This document shows positions 27,642 to 36,675 of a stretch of 64,000 bases of DNA, in pieces. Below the pieces are notes generated by a model. It was given only the letters and a program-made list of their open reading frames with translations. It was not told the DNA's origin and did no database searches. The stretch is from MFD04716-140 sp963703125 (lineage in GTDB: Bacteria > Bacteroidota > Bacteroidia > Flavobacteriales > Flavobacteriaceae). The DNA is taken from the NCBI GenBank assembly GCA_963703125.1, contig OY969790.1, forward strand, positions 2,108,001-2,172,000, written 5' to 3'. The translations under genes were made by a program, and so were the position numbers. Position 1 is the stretch's first letter, and every line of letters starts with the position of its first letter.

Positions 27642-28913
27642 TTAGAAGGTAAATCCAGTCCAAGCAAAAATAGCGCTGTCAACAGTAGGAGTAGTTCCTT
27701 CGGTTGCAGTTATTGTTCCATTATTGGCACCCGGCTTCACATCAAGAATATCGATACCACTAGCCGAAACAGTAACTGATGTACTTGCGATGGCATCCCC
27801 TTTAGTGTCTGTAAAGTCAACAAAATCACCAGCAATTGAGCCAGCACCTAGCTCTACATAAGCATTGGTAATAGTGGCTCCACTTCCTCTTCTAATTTTG
27901 ATCATATCCGCCATTTCAATCACGGAATTGTGGATAAGAACTAGGCCATCAATCGTAGGATTCGATTGCCCAGCATCTGCAGGTGAATTTCCATCTAGGT
28001 TACCATCTGCTTCAATTCCCCTTGGATCTTCTGTTACGTCGTTATATCCTTCAGCTCTTAAACCATAAAAATTTGTTCCTGTACCTGTGTATCCTTGCGT
28101 CCAATCGAACATATCATCCTTAGCATTTATAACCAATGCGTTTTCAACATTTACAGAACCTCCGAACCATTCTATACCGTCATCATCACCATACAGGGCA
28201 GCGATATTTTGAACATTGGTGCCAGAACCTACGCCGTAAAAGGTAAAACCGTTGAACTCTTTTTCACCGTTAATCCTAGCGCCGGTATATTCCAAAACCA
28301 TATACTGGATATCTCCTGAGTTGTCATCTGCAACAGTACCCCCATAGGTATAGGACACAACTTCAGTTGTTGAAGTGCCCCCACCACTTATAGGTGCTTT
28401 GCCCATTATCAATAATCCGCCCCAGTCGCCTGATCTTGGATTACCGGAAGCAGAAGTAATCTTAATTGGAGCAGCTGCGGTGCCAACGGCCATAAGTTTG
28501 GCGCCTTGCTCAATAGCAACATACACATCAGTACCACCCGCAGTCGCAGAAATGGTTGTGCCAGCCTCAATAGTCAAAGTGAAACCATCTTTAACGGAAA
28601 GAGGACCTGTAAGTTTCCAAGCTGAAGCGGCAGCCAAAGTAATGTTTGCACTGACCTCACCTTTTAAATCATTCACATCCAGATCAACATCGTCCTGCGA
28701 CTCAATTTTTCCATCTTTTGTTGGTCCTGGATCAACTGGACAAGCTTTGCAAGCACCACCGCAATCAACATCGGTTTCATTGCCATTTTTTATGCCATCG
28801 GTACATGTAGCTACTGCCACGGGATCAATGACCGGAGTGTCATCACTTGAACATGCTACGACCGCAGAAGCTATCGCCATTACTGCAAATAAATTTCTAA
28901 TTGTTCTCATCAT
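27642..28913 (-). CDS. Beta-helix-like surface lipoprotein paired with TonB receptor
   Basis: A 423-residue lipoprotein with lipobox VVACSS (Cys21). A short cysteine-knot-like module CTDGIKNGNETDVDCGGACKAC (about 36-57) follows. The remainder is Gly/Ala/Asn-rich and repetitive (ITLAAASAWKL, LTIEAGTTIS, IEQGAKLMAVGTAAAPIKI, DWGGLLIMG, IQYMVLEYTG), resembling right-handed beta-helix proteins. It starts 35 bases after the TonB receptor on the same strand, so it is probably the receptor's surface partner, comparable in position to SusD-type proteins though not homologous. The ligand is unknown. Database names such as multidrug transporter for this family are not supported by the sequence. Confidence 0.75.
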   Translation of the reverse strand: MMRTIRNLFAVMAIASAVVACSSDDTPVIDPVAVATCTDGIKNGNETDVDCGGACKACPVDPGPTKDGKIESQDDVDLDVNDLKGEVSANITLAAASAWKLTGPLSVKDGFTLTIEAGTTISATAGGTDVYVAIEQGAKLMAVGTAAAPIKITSASGNPRSGDWGGLLIMGKAPISGGGTSTTEVVSYTYGGTVADDNSGDIQYMVLEYTGARINGEKEFNGFTFYGVGSGTNVQNIAALYGDDDGIEWFGGSVNVENALVINAKDDMFDWTQGYTGTGTNFYGLRAEGYNDVTEDPRGIEADGNLDGNSPADAGQSNPTIDGLVLIHNSVIEMADMIKIRRGSGATITNAYVELGAGSIAGDFVDFTDTKGDAIASTSVTVSASGIDILDVKPGANNGTITATEGTTPTVDSAIFAWTGFTF

Positions 28914-28948
28914 TTCAATTTATTAAAGGTTAAAATTTATGTTTATTG

Positions 28949-31720
28949 TTAAAATTTATAGGAAAACCCTAATGAAAGACTAATACCCTTTTTATAACTA
29001 CTGACATTTACTTTTTCCCCAGAAGTCAGTTTCTGGGTCAATTTAAATTCTGGATCTAAAATGTTTCGAAAGTTCAAGCTAAGCCCGTAGTGTTGACCCA
29101 AGCCGAGTTTGGTAATCCAATCCAGCGTTGGGATTCCAGTTTCTAGAATATTTGCTTTTGTAGCTACTCCCAACGCATACACCCTTTCACTGAAATAATT
29201 GAAAACTATGGAAGTTCTAAAGTCTGATTTTTCCGATTTACTGGAATAAGTAATATCTGAGTTAATAAGAAGTGGTGATGCGCCTTCCAATTTTGATTCA
29301 GTGTCTGTAAATCTTACTGTAATATCGTCAGTATCAACGTCTACCAATTTCTGGTTTGAATTGAGATATGATATATTCAATCCAAAGAATAGATCTTTAG
29401 TGCTTATGCTATCTCCTTCAATTGCGAATAACTTTTTCCGTAGTTCAAGTTCCGCTCCAGAGGCACTGGCGTCTCCCGTATTTACATATGAAGATTCGTT
29501 GGCAGCAGAATTTACCTGCGTTCGGTTAATGGGGTTTTCTATTTTTTTATAAAATCCCGTTAAGGCAATAATTTCACCAGGGCTAAAGTAATACTCCCAT
29601 TTTAAATCTAAATTGTAATTGTTTGAAGGAAGCAATTTTGGGTTTCCAAAACTAGAGATGCTCACATCTTCGTAAAGAAAAGGGGCTACTTCCTTAAATT
29701 GAGGCAAAGTATAGGTTTTGCTTGCAGCCAATCTTATAATACTGTTATCGTTAAAATTGTATTTGATATTGAAGGTGGGCAGTACGTAGTTTTCTTTGAC
29801 GGAGGCTGGTGGGGCCTTTGGGTCCCGTTCAGTACTTGCCAAGTTGGTGTCGTAAGTAACCTCTTGATCTAATTTCTCAATTCGCAAACCTAAACCAATA
29901 ACAAATTTTGAATTGAGACTGTAGGTGAAATCAAGAATCCCTGAATGAATTATTTTGTTTCCGGCATAAAAGAAAGGTACTAAAGCATCTGCGTTCGAAC
30001 CTCTTCCTGTTATCAATTCAAAAGTTCCATTTTGCAATGATTGTTGATTATATAAACCGTCAGGATTGTCAATATCCACAACGGTAAGGGTTCTAAAATC
30101 GTGGTTGAATTGGGTAAAATCAAATTGTCGATCTGTATTCCTATAGTTGTATCCTACTCTAATATTTCTTACTAGTTGATCATCTTCCCATTCTTTATCA
30201 AATGAATACGTTAGAATGGCTTTTCCTGCTAAGTCATCCTCAGTCAATTTGGAATAGAATCTAGAGTTTGCGCCTGCCGAACCAGTAATAGGAGAATAGG
30301 TGGTTCCATTGAACCGATGAAGAAAAGAACTCCGGTCAGGCTCATTCCCTCTTGTGGTGTTATATGAGACTCCTAAATCAAGAGCTAAATTTTCAGTAAT
30401 GTTAATATTTGAAAGTAATTGATTTACAAATAATTGATTGTCATTTACCTGTTGCCTTCTTAAAAAGTTTTTAAAGGCATTGGGATCTGTGTCATCGTCA
30501 TTTGCGGTGGTATTAAATCCTGTATATTCTCCTATGCTTTGGGCATTGTTGTGAATAAAAAGTCCATTGTAAGCCAAAAAGTTTCCAGCGCCGAAGTTGT
30601 ATTTCAAATTGCCCATGACAATTTGAGAAGCCGTGTAATCATACTTTTGATAATCGTAATCTTGTGATATCCCGCCTTGTGGATTGATAACCGTACTCTT
30701 TCCTTCCTTATAAGAATAGTCGCTATCAAAAGAACCTACCATAAATAGGCTAAGCGAATTATTATCTCCAATTAAAAATCGCTTACCCCCCGAAATTGAA
30801 CCACTATTGTTTGTCTGAAGGTTTTGGCTTGAGGTATTCAAATTGTTGTTGAAACTGTATACATTCAGATAGGATATAGGAACACTTCTATTAATAGGTG
30901 TTCCAAACCAATCAGTACCATCCTTTACTAAAAAATCCTGGCTTACAGTTCTAGTGTTGATTCCGGTAGATAGGCTAAAACCTAGTTCTCCGCCACCTGC
31001 CAATTCCTTGGATTCAATATCAATATTGGCACCGGCTACATCACCATAAAGAGCGGCACCGAATGCTTTATTGATACCAACGCTATTTATGATGTCCGAA
31101 CTAAAAAAATCCAGAGCTATATTTTTGTATTCCGGATCTTCAGAAGGCAATGGAAGTCCATTCAAGGTAGTTGAGTTGTATCTATCACCCAATCCCCTGA
31201 CAAATACGTTTTTCACTCCTTCTTGCTTGCTGACCCCTGTGACTTTCGTCACAGCTCCTTCAGCGTCACTGACCCCTTTTCTAGCCAGTTCCTGGGCACC
31301 AATGGAAGTTTTGATCTCAATCGCCTTTTTCTGATCTAGTAAAAGCGCGGTTTCGGAGTCTTTTCGGGCCACGGTTACAACCACGACCTCATCCAACGAT
31401 ACGCCTTCATTGGCGGCCATAGGAATGTTTACCGTAGTTACTTTGCCAGCCTCGACTACCACGTTTGGTATTTCAACCGTTTCATAACCTAAATAGCTGA
31501 AAACAACAACATAGCTGCCAGGTTCCAAATCGGCTATTTCATACAACCCATCAAAATCGGAGGTGGCACCTTTAGTAGTGCCTTTTATAAGAACGTTGGC
31601 AAATACAAGGGGTTCATCGTTTACTTCTTTATCAGTCAGTTTTCCGACAATACTTCCTGTTTCTTGGGCCTTTAGCTGTGATGTAAGGACAAAAACAGCA
31701 ATCATTAGGATCAATCTCAT
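28949..31720 (-). CDS. TonB-dependent receptor with carboxypeptidase-regulatory N-domain
   Basis: Outer-membrane TonB-dependent importer of 923 residues. It has a signal peptide (MRLILMIAVFVLTSQLKAQ), then a CarboxypepD_reg-like beta-sandwich (GSIVGKLTDKEVNDEPLVFANVLIKGTTKG ... about 22-105). A plug domain follows (about 125-240, LARKGVSDAEGAVTKVTGVS, VFVRGLGDRYNSTTLNGLPLPS), then a 22-strand barrel region ending in LSLGFSYKF with the terminal Phe. It is divergent from a PhoB/PhoR-like two-component pair and co-directional with a surface lipoprotein. A role in uptake of a phosphate-containing or other nutrient under control of that pair is possible but unproven. Confidence 0.9.
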   Translation of the reverse strand: MRLILMIAVFVLTSQLKAQETGSIVGKLTDKEVNDEPLVFANVLIKGTTKGATSDFDGLYEIADLEPGSYVVVFSYLGYETVEIPNVVVEAGKVTTVNIPMAANEGVSLDEVVVVTVARKDSETALLLDQKKAIEIKTSIGAQELARKGVSDAEGAVTKVTGVSKQEGVKNVFVRGLGDRYNSTTLNGLPLPSEDPEYKNIALDFFSSDIINSVGINKAFGAALYGDVAGANIDIESKELAGGGELGFSLSTGINTRTVSQDFLVKDGTDWFGTPINRSVPISYLNVYSFNNNLNTSSQNLQTNNSGSISGGKRFLIGDNNSLSLFMVGSFDSDYSYKEGKSTVINPQGGISQDYDYQKYDYTASQIVMGNLKYNFGAGNFLAYNGLFIHNNAQSIGEYTGFNTTANDDDTDPNAFKNFLRRQQVNDNQLFVNQLLSNINITENLALDLGVSYNTTRGNEPDRSSFLHRFNGTTYSPITGSAGANSRFYSKLTEDDLAGKAILTYSFDKEWEDDQLVRNIRVGYNYRNTDRQFDFTQFNHDFRTLTVVDIDNPDGLYNQQSLQNGTFELITGRGSNADALVPFFYAGNKIIHSGILDFTYSLNSKFVIGLGLRIEKLDQEVTYDTNLASTERDPKAPPASVKENYVLPTFNIKYNFNDNSIIRLAASKTYTLPQFKEVAPFLYEDVSISSFGNPKLLPSNNYNLDLKWEYYFSPGEIIALTGFYKKIENPINRTQVNSAANESSYVNTGDASASGAELELRKKLFAIEGDSISTKDLFFGLNISYLNSNQKLVDVDTDDITVRFTDTESKLEGASPLLINSDITYSSKSEKSDFRTSIVFNYFSERVYALGVATKANILETGIPTLDWITKLGLGQHYGLSLNFRNILDPEFKLTQKLTSGEKVNVSSYKKGISLSLGFSYKF

Positions 31721-31791
31721 TCGAATAGTTTAATATCGCGGCAAAGAACACCAAGTGTTGTAAAGGTCAGGTTACCCACGGGTTAAAAAAG

Positions 31792-31829
31792 TATTGAATT
31801 AGCGTTATTAAATTGTTACGGTATTAAAT
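31792..31829. promoter_or_regulatory. Direct repeats of TATTRAAT between TonB receptor and response regulator
   Basis: TATTGAAT (31792-31799), TATTAAAT (31806-31813) and TATTAAAT (31822-31829) lie in the same orientation at 14 and 16 base spacing, 70-110 bases from the receptor start. OmpR/PhoB-family regulators bind direct repeats, so these could be regulator sites. The region is AT-rich, so chance is a real alternative. Confidence 0.3.
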
Positions 31830-31970
31830 CAACGTTAAGCAGTTCATTAGTTATTGTATTATCTTTACTTTTGACGGATTTCAATGGTTTCAGCTACTGA
31901 AAAAGGGTGCTTTTCAAATTTTTAGGGTGGAGGCCGCACAGATAATTAGCGGACAAAAATAAATTGACAC

Positions 31971-32657
31971 ATGAAAAACAGTGAAACAAGAATACTCTTG
32001 GTAGACGACGAGTCGGATATTCTGGAAATTGTAAGTTATAATTTAATGGCGGAAGGCTATCAAGTCTTTACCGCTAAGAATGGGGTGGAAGGTGTTGCCA
32101 AGGCCATAAAAAAACAACCGCATTTAATAATCTTGGATGTTATGATGCCCGAAATGGATGGTATCGAAGCATGTGAGATTCTTCGTAAAACGCCTGGCCT
32201 GGAAAATACGATTATTACCTTCCTTACCGCACGGGGCGAAGATTATTCCCAAGTGGCAGGTTTTGATGCCGGTGCGGACGACTATATTACAAAACCAATT
32301 AAGCCAAAAGTGCTGGTCAGCAAGGTGAAGGCATTGCTTCGAAGGTTGAAAGACGAGGATGCCTCCCAAGATGATATTGTAAAAGTGGGAAATATTGTCA
32401 TCAATAGGGAAGAATATAAAATCATCAACGATGGTGAGGAGATCGTACTCCCAAGAAAGGAGTTTGAACTTCTTGCCCTTCTTACTTCCAAACCCAATAA
32501 AGTATTCAAACGGGAAGTGATCTTGGATAAAGTTTGGGGCAATGAAGTAGTGGTTGGTGGGCGAACAATTGATGTCCACATTCGTAAACTTCGCGAAAAA
32601 ATTGGGGATGATAACTTTAAGACGGTAAAAGGGGTTGGCTATAAGTTTGTACTCTAA
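31971..32657 (+). CDS. OmpR/PhoB family response regulator
   Basis: A 228-residue transcription factor. The receiver domain (6-120) holds LLVDDE, the phosphoacceptor Asp56 in LIILDVMMPEMDG and the conserved Lys in DDYITKPIKP. The C-terminal winged helix (about 135-228) contains LPRKEFELLALL and RTIDVHIRKLREKI followed by KTVKGVGYKFVL. It overlaps its histidine kinase gene by one base (TAATG), so the two are translated together. The short-sensor partner and Bacteroidota convention suggest a PhoB-type role, but this is not proven. Confidence 0.92.
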   Translation: MKNSETRILLVDDESDILEIVSYNLMAEGYQVFTAKNGVEGVAKAIKKQPHLIILDVMMPEMDGIEACEILRKTPGLENTIITFLTARGEDYSQVAGFDAGADDYITKPIKPKVLVSKVKALLRRLKDEDASQDDIVKVGNIVINREEYKIINDGEEIVLPRKEFELLALLTSKPNKVFKREVILDKVWGNEVVVGGRTIDVHIRKLREKIGDDNFKTVKGVGYKFVL

Positions 32658-33727
32658 TGGCCATTCAGCTAAAGAAGTCGTATAAATTTGCCCTTAGGTC
32701 CTCTTTGTTGATTTCTTTGCTTTCATGCATTTTTTTAATTGGGTTGCAATGGTTTTTCAATAGTTTTAATTGGCAATTCATTGTAATATTTACAGTTCTC
32801 ACCTTTATAGGCTCCTTCGGTCTTCTTCAAATCCGTATCGAAAAGTTCATATATCGTAGAATTAAGAAAATTTACGATGATGTGGCCCTTTTGGAATCTT
32901 CTCCTCTGTCGACCGGTACCATTTCCACGGACATGCGCACGTTGACCGAGGAAATTGAAAAGTTTGCCTTGGGCAAAAAAACGGAGATCGACACCCTAAA
33001 GATTCAAGAGCAGTATAGAAGGGATTTCCTGGGAAATGTTTCCCATGAACTCAAAACCCCGCTTTTTACCGTTCAGGGATATATTGAAACCCTTTTGGAT
33101 GGTGCTGTCGAAGACAAAAATGTTCGAAAAAAATACTTACAGAGAGCCTCTAAAGGGGTTGATAGGTTGATTTACATCATAAAAGATTTGGATCTGATTA
33201 CAAAATTGGAGGTGGGTGATTTAAATCTAGACCGTGAAGATTTTGATATCGTTGAACTCATTGTGAGCGTCTTTGAATTGCTTGAGATGAAAGCGGCAAA
33301 AAAGAAGATCATACTCACATTTGATACCGATTACAACAATCCCGTCTATGTTCATGCGGATAAGGAAAAAATTCAGCAGGTGCTGGTCAATTTATTGGTG
33401 AACTCCATAAAATATGGCCAATCAAACGGTACCACAGAAGTGAGCGTTGAGAATTTAATCAAAAATAAGGTCATAGTCCGTGTTACAGATAACGGGGAAG
33501 GCATACCAAAACGCGATATACACCGAATATTTGAACGTTTTTATAGGGTTGACAAAAGCGGAAGTCGCAGTGAGGGCGGGTCAGGTCTAGGACTCGCGAT
33601 CGTAAAACATTTGGTGGAAGCGCATAACGAGAAAATATTCGTAGAAAGTGAAGTAGGTATAGGCTCTGAATTTTCGTTTACCTTGGAAAAATCAAAACTT
33701 CAAACGCCACCTGTGCCGCCCACCTAA
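32657..33727 (+). CDS. Sensor histidine kinase, PhoR-like
   Basis: A 356-residue membrane kinase with two closely spaced TM helices (about 12-32 and 38-56) and almost no periplasmic loop, so it cannot sense a periplasmic ligand by itself. In PhoR-type kinases such topology goes with sensing through a transporter complex. The dimerisation domain has the phosphoacceptor His130 in FLGNVSHELKTP. The ATPase domain has LLVNSIKYG, VTDNGEGIPKRDI and GGSGLGLAIVKHL. It partners the preceding response regulator. The PhoR name is inference. Confidence 0.9.
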   Translation: MAIQLKKSYKFALRSSLLISLLSCIFLIGLQWFFNSFNWQFIVIFTVLTFIGSFGLLQIRIEKFIYRRIKKIYDDVALLESSPLSTGTISTDMRTLTEEIEKFALGKKTEIDTLKIQEQYRRDFLGNVSHELKTPLFTVQGYIETLLDGAVEDKNVRKKYLQRASKGVDRLIYIIKDLDLITKLEVGDLNLDREDFDIVELIVSVFELLEMKAAKKKIILTFDTDYNNPVYVHADKEKIQQVLVNLLVNSIKYGQSNGTTEVSVENLIKNKVIVRVTDNGEGIPKRDIHRIFERFYRVDKSGSRSEGGSGLGLAIVKHLVEAHNEKIFVESEVGIGSEFSFTLEKSKLQTPPVPPT

Positions 33728-33740
33728 ATTTAGATTTCGC

Positions 33741-33748
33741 TAGCTTTG
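33741..33748 (+). promoter_or_regulatory. Putative -7 promoter element of trmB
   Basis: TAGCTTTG fits TAnnTTTG and lies 20 bases before the GTG start at 33769. Confidence 0.35.
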
Positions 33749-33768
33749 CCACACAAATTGAAAATCAA

Positions 33769-34440
33769 GTGGGAAGTAAAAATAAATTGAAACGTTTTCA
33801 GGACAACGCCACGTTCAAAAATGTCCTTCAGCCCAAGCGAGCCGAAATTGAAACGGGAGCTGTTGTATTGAAAGGGAGCTGGCGGAGGCATTTTGAAAAT
33901 GAAAGGCCCATTGTCCTTGAGCTGGGATGTGGAAAAGGAGAATATACAATAGGTCTAGCCAAAAATTATCCCGATAAAAATTTTATAGGAATAGACATAA
34001 AAGGGGCCCGTCTCTGGCGCGGTGCCAAAACCGCCTTGGAAGAAGGTCTTTCAAATGTCGCATTTTTGAGGACCCAGATCGAAATGATAGATCAACTTTT
34101 CGACGCTGATGAGGTCTCGGAAATATGGATAACCTTCCCTGATCCCCAAATCAAATATAAGCGAACCAAGCACCGAATGACCAACCCGGATTTTTTGGAT
34201 AAGTATCGAAAAATCTTGAAGCAAGATGGGCTCGTGAACTTAAAGACGGATAGTGAATTTATGCATGGCTACACCCTTGGACTTTTACAGGGACTTGGGC
34301 TCAAGATTGATTATGCCAATCATGATATCTACAAAAATGAAGGAAGTCCAAAAGAGGTTTTGGGCATACAAACTTTCTATGAAAAACAGTACCTTCAAAG
34401 AGGAAAACCGATCACCTACATCCGTTTCCGGATAAATTAG
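33769..34440 (+). CDS. trmB: tRNA (guanosine(46)-N7)-methyltransferase
   Basis: S-adenosylmethionine-dependent enzyme that methylates G46 in tRNA variable loops. The 223-residue protein reads MGSKNKLKRFQDNATFKNV at the start, then the SAM motif VLELGCGKGEYTIGLA (about 45-60). NFIGIDIKGARLW and the TrmB signature WITFPDPQIKYKRTKHRMTNP follow. The start is GTG at 33769, since the protein begins with the conserved N-terminus there and no ATG upstream fits. It opens a run of plus-strand genes with a 3-base gap to the LysE-type gene. Confidence 0.95.
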   Translation: MGSKNKLKRFQDNATFKNVLQPKRAEIETGAVVLKGSWRRHFENERPIVLELGCGKGEYTIGLAKNYPDKNFIGIDIKGARLWRGAKTALEEGLSNVAFLRTQIEMIDQLFDADEVSEIWITFPDPQIKYKRTKHRMTNPDFLDKYRKILKQDGLVNLKTDSEFMHGYTLGLLQGLGLKIDYANHDIYKNEGSPKEVLGIQTFYEKQYLQRGKPITYIRFRIN

Positions 34441-34443
34441 ACC

Positions 34444-35082
34444 ATGGAGCATCTTTTAATCCTTTTTTTTGCCACTTTTTCAGCCGCATTTATGGCTACG
34501 GCCCCACCGGGACTGTTGAATATGAATGCGGCGAAGACAAGCGTTGAAAAAGGGAAATTGAACGGTATAATTTTCAGTCTGGGGGTATCGAGCATGGTCA
34601 TCGTTCAGGCATATATAGCAGTTATGATTTCTAAATACCTGCATCGCAATCCTGAGGTGATAGATATCTTGCTAAAGATCGCACTTTTGGTTTTTGCCTT
34701 TTTTGCGATTTATTTCTTCATTGCTGCCAGAAAAAATACCATAAAAAAAACCAAGAAAATTCAAGTAAGCAAGCGGAACAGTTTTTTCAAAGGCTTTTTT
34801 TTGGCCGCTGTAAATTTACTTACCATACCTTATTATAGCGGTCTTAATGCCATGTGGAACGCTTCGGGGTGGATCAAATTTGAGGCCACTGATGTTGTTA
34901 TTTTCATTTTGGCGTCGGGACTTGGTACTTTTTCCGTTCTCTATCTGTACGTTTTTTATTTTAACAAACTGGAGACCAAGACCAACAGATTTTCCAAGAA
35001 CAGCAACTATATCCTCAGTGCTTTGATGTTGGTTTTATTGGTGATTACCATAATCCGTATTTTCTACATCAATGAATCCTGA
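34444..35082 (+). CDS. LysE family amino-acid exporter-like protein
   Basis: A 212-residue inner-membrane protein with six predicted helices. The N-terminal ATAPPGLLNMNAAKTSVEKG segment is the LysE/RhtB signature (PGP-like turn followed by a charged loop). The exported substrate, an amino acid or similar metabolite, cannot be assigned. It begins 3 bases after trmB and overlaps the ATL gene by 11 bases, indicating co-transcription. Confidence 0.82.
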   Translation: MEHLLILFFATFSAAFMATAPPGLLNMNAAKTSVEKGKLNGIIFSLGVSSMVIVQAYIAVMISKYLHRNPEVIDILLKIALLVFAFFAIYFFIAARKNTIKKTKKIQVSKRNSFFKGFFLAAVNLLTIPYYSGLNAMWNASGWIKFEATDVVIFILASGLGTFSVLYLYVFYFNKLETKTNRFSKNSNYILSALMLVLLVITIIRIFYINES

Positions 35083-35422
35083 AAATAAAAACTTCTTTCA
35101 AAAGGTATATGAGGTCGCTGCACAAATTCCGTATGGTCGGGTAACTTCGTACGGGGCCATAGCAAAATATTTAGGTGCTGCCCGAAGTGCCCGAATGGTG
35201 GGGTGGGCGATGAACGGCGCTGGTCAAATTGAAGGTGTTGCCGCCCATCGCGTAGTGAACAGAACAGGATTGCTAACAGGGAAGCATCATTTTGAAGGCA
35301 CCAATCTCATGCAGCAATTATTGGAAAGTGAGGGGGTCGAAGTAGTTGATAATCAAATTGTCAACTTCGAGAAGCATTTTTGGGACCCTTGGAAAGAATT
35401 GGGCACCGATATACAAAATTGA
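35072..35422 (+). CDS. Alkyltransferase-like (ATL/MGMT fold) protein without catalytic cysteine
   Basis: A 116-residue protein with the MGMT DNA-binding fold: YGRVTSYGAIAKYLGAARSARMVGWAMN (21-48) is the HTH and recognition region. In true methyltransferases the active site reads PCHRV; here it is AAHRVV (57-62), so the methyl-accepting Cys is replaced by Ala58. ATL proteins bind O6-alkylguanine and hand the lesion to nucleotide excision repair. The usual ATL replacement is Trp, so Ala is a variant worth noting. The start lies inside the LysE-like gene (11-base overlap). Confidence 0.87.
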   Translation: MNPENKNFFQKVYEVAAQIPYGRVTSYGAIAKYLGAARSARMVGWAMNGAGQIEGVAAHRVVNRTGLLTGKHHFEGTNLMQQLLESEGVEVVDNQIVNFEKHFWDPWKELGTDIQN

Positions 35423-35466
35423 AGATAAAAGAATCCTATCCATCTATTTTACTTTTCAATCGGAAC

Positions 35467-35499
35467 CTTTTACCTTCTCGACCCTAAGGTGTATCTTTG
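35467..35499 (+). promoter_or_regulatory. Putative promoter of the mrp operon
   Basis: TATCTTTG (35492-35499) is an exact TAnnTTTG -7 box, 33 bases before the ATG. A CTTTT stretch about 20 bases upstream (35467-35471) stands near the -33 position. Confidence 0.42.
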
Positions 35500-35531
35500 T
35501 TGTTTAGAATGATTTTATATAAAGGATTAAA

Positions 35532-36674
35532 ATGAAGATTGAGAAAAAAGCTGTTTTTGAAGCACTGGAAAATATTACCGTCCCGGGTGAAGGCCAGAAT
35601 ATGGTTGAAAGTGGGGCCGTCAAAAATATTCAAATTTTTGGCGACGAGTTAGAAATTGATATTACGATCAACAACCCCAGTCTTCAGGCCCGTAAAAAGA
35701 CCGAGGTGGAAATATTGAAGATTATTCATCAAAAAGTGTACGAAAAGGCCAAGATCAAGATAAATATAAAAGTAGATGCCCCAGCGGCCAAACCAAAGGC
35801 CAATGAAATAAAAGGCAAACCCATACCGGGTATCCAAAATATAATTGCAGTCGCATCGGGTAAGGGTGGGGTGGGTAAATCTACGGTAACCGCTAATTTG
35901 GCGGTAAGCTTGGCTAAAATGGGCTTTAAGGTGGGTCTTTTGGATGCTGATATTTATGGGCCCTCAATGCCCATAATGTTTGATGTGACCCATGAAAAGC
36001 CGCTGGCAGTGACCGTAAACGGAAAATCAAAGATGAAACCGGTGGAAAGCTATGGTGTAAAACTGCTCTCTATCGGATTTTTCACCCAACCCAATCAGGC
36101 GGTAATTTGGAGGGGACCCATGGCATCGAAAGCGTTGAATCAAATGATTTTTGATGCGCATTGGGGCGAGCTTGATTTTATGTTGATAGATCTTCCACCA
36201 GGAACTGGCGATATCCATTTGAGCATTATGCAAGCCTTACCGGTCACAGGGGCCGTTGTGGTAAGTACCCCGCAAGAAGTGGCATTGGCAGATGCCCGTA
36301 AGGGTGTAGCCATGTTTCAACAAGATTCCATAAACGTGCCCGTTTTGGGAATTATTGAGAATATGGCTTATTTTACTCCGGCCGAGCTTCCAAACAACAA
36401 ATACTATATCTTTGGAAAAGAGGGAGCCAAGAATTTAGCTGAGGATTTGGATGTTCCATTTTTGGGAGAGATTCCGTTGGTGCAGAGTATCAGGGAAGCA
36501 GGAGATGTTGGAAGACCGGCGGCTATGCAGACGGCAACGCCCATTGAAGCCTCGTTTGAGGAACTCACAAGAAATGTGGTTCAGGAGGTTGTAAATCGAA
36601 ATCAGGATTTGCCACCTACCGAAGCTATTAAAATAACAACAATGGCCGGATGTTCGGCTGTTAAAAGAAAATAG
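35532..36674 (+). CDS. apbC: Mrp/ApbC Fe-S cluster carrier ATPase
   Basis: A 380-residue P-loop protein that carries [4Fe-4S] clusters to apoproteins. An N-terminal MIP18/DUF59 domain spans 1-80. The deviant Walker A is GKGGVGKST (110-118), and LLDADIYGPSMP is the Walker A-prime. The C-terminal CxxC cluster ligand of the E. coli and eukaryotic proteins is missing; the equivalent region reads NMAYFTPAELPNNKYYIFG. The only late cysteine is in the C-terminal MAGCSAVKRK. Cluster binding might therefore differ. The NifU-like gene follows after one base, consistent with an Fe-S assembly unit. Confidence 0.92.
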   Translation: MKIEKKAVFEALENITVPGEGQNMVESGAVKNIQIFGDELEIDITINNPSLQARKKTEVEILKIIHQKVYEKAKIKINIKVDAPAAKPKANEIKGKPIPGIQNIIAVASGKGGVGKSTVTANLAVSLAKMGFKVGLLDADIYGPSMPIMFDVTHEKPLAVTVNGKSKMKPVESYGVKLLSIGFFTQPNQAVIWRGPMASKALNQMIFDAHWGELDFMLIDLPPGTGDIHLSIMQALPVTGAVVVSTPQEVALADARKGVAMFQQDSINVPVLGIIENMAYFTPAELPNNKYYIFGKEGAKNLAEDLDVPFLGEIPLVQSIREAGDVGRPAAMQTATPIEASFEELTRNVVQEVVNRNQDLPPTEAIKITTMAGCSAVKRK

Positions 36675-36675
36675 G

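Noticed and set aside
27642..28913. Annotation as multidrug transporter
   Set aside because: It is a lipoprotein with a single N-terminal anchor and no transport motifs.
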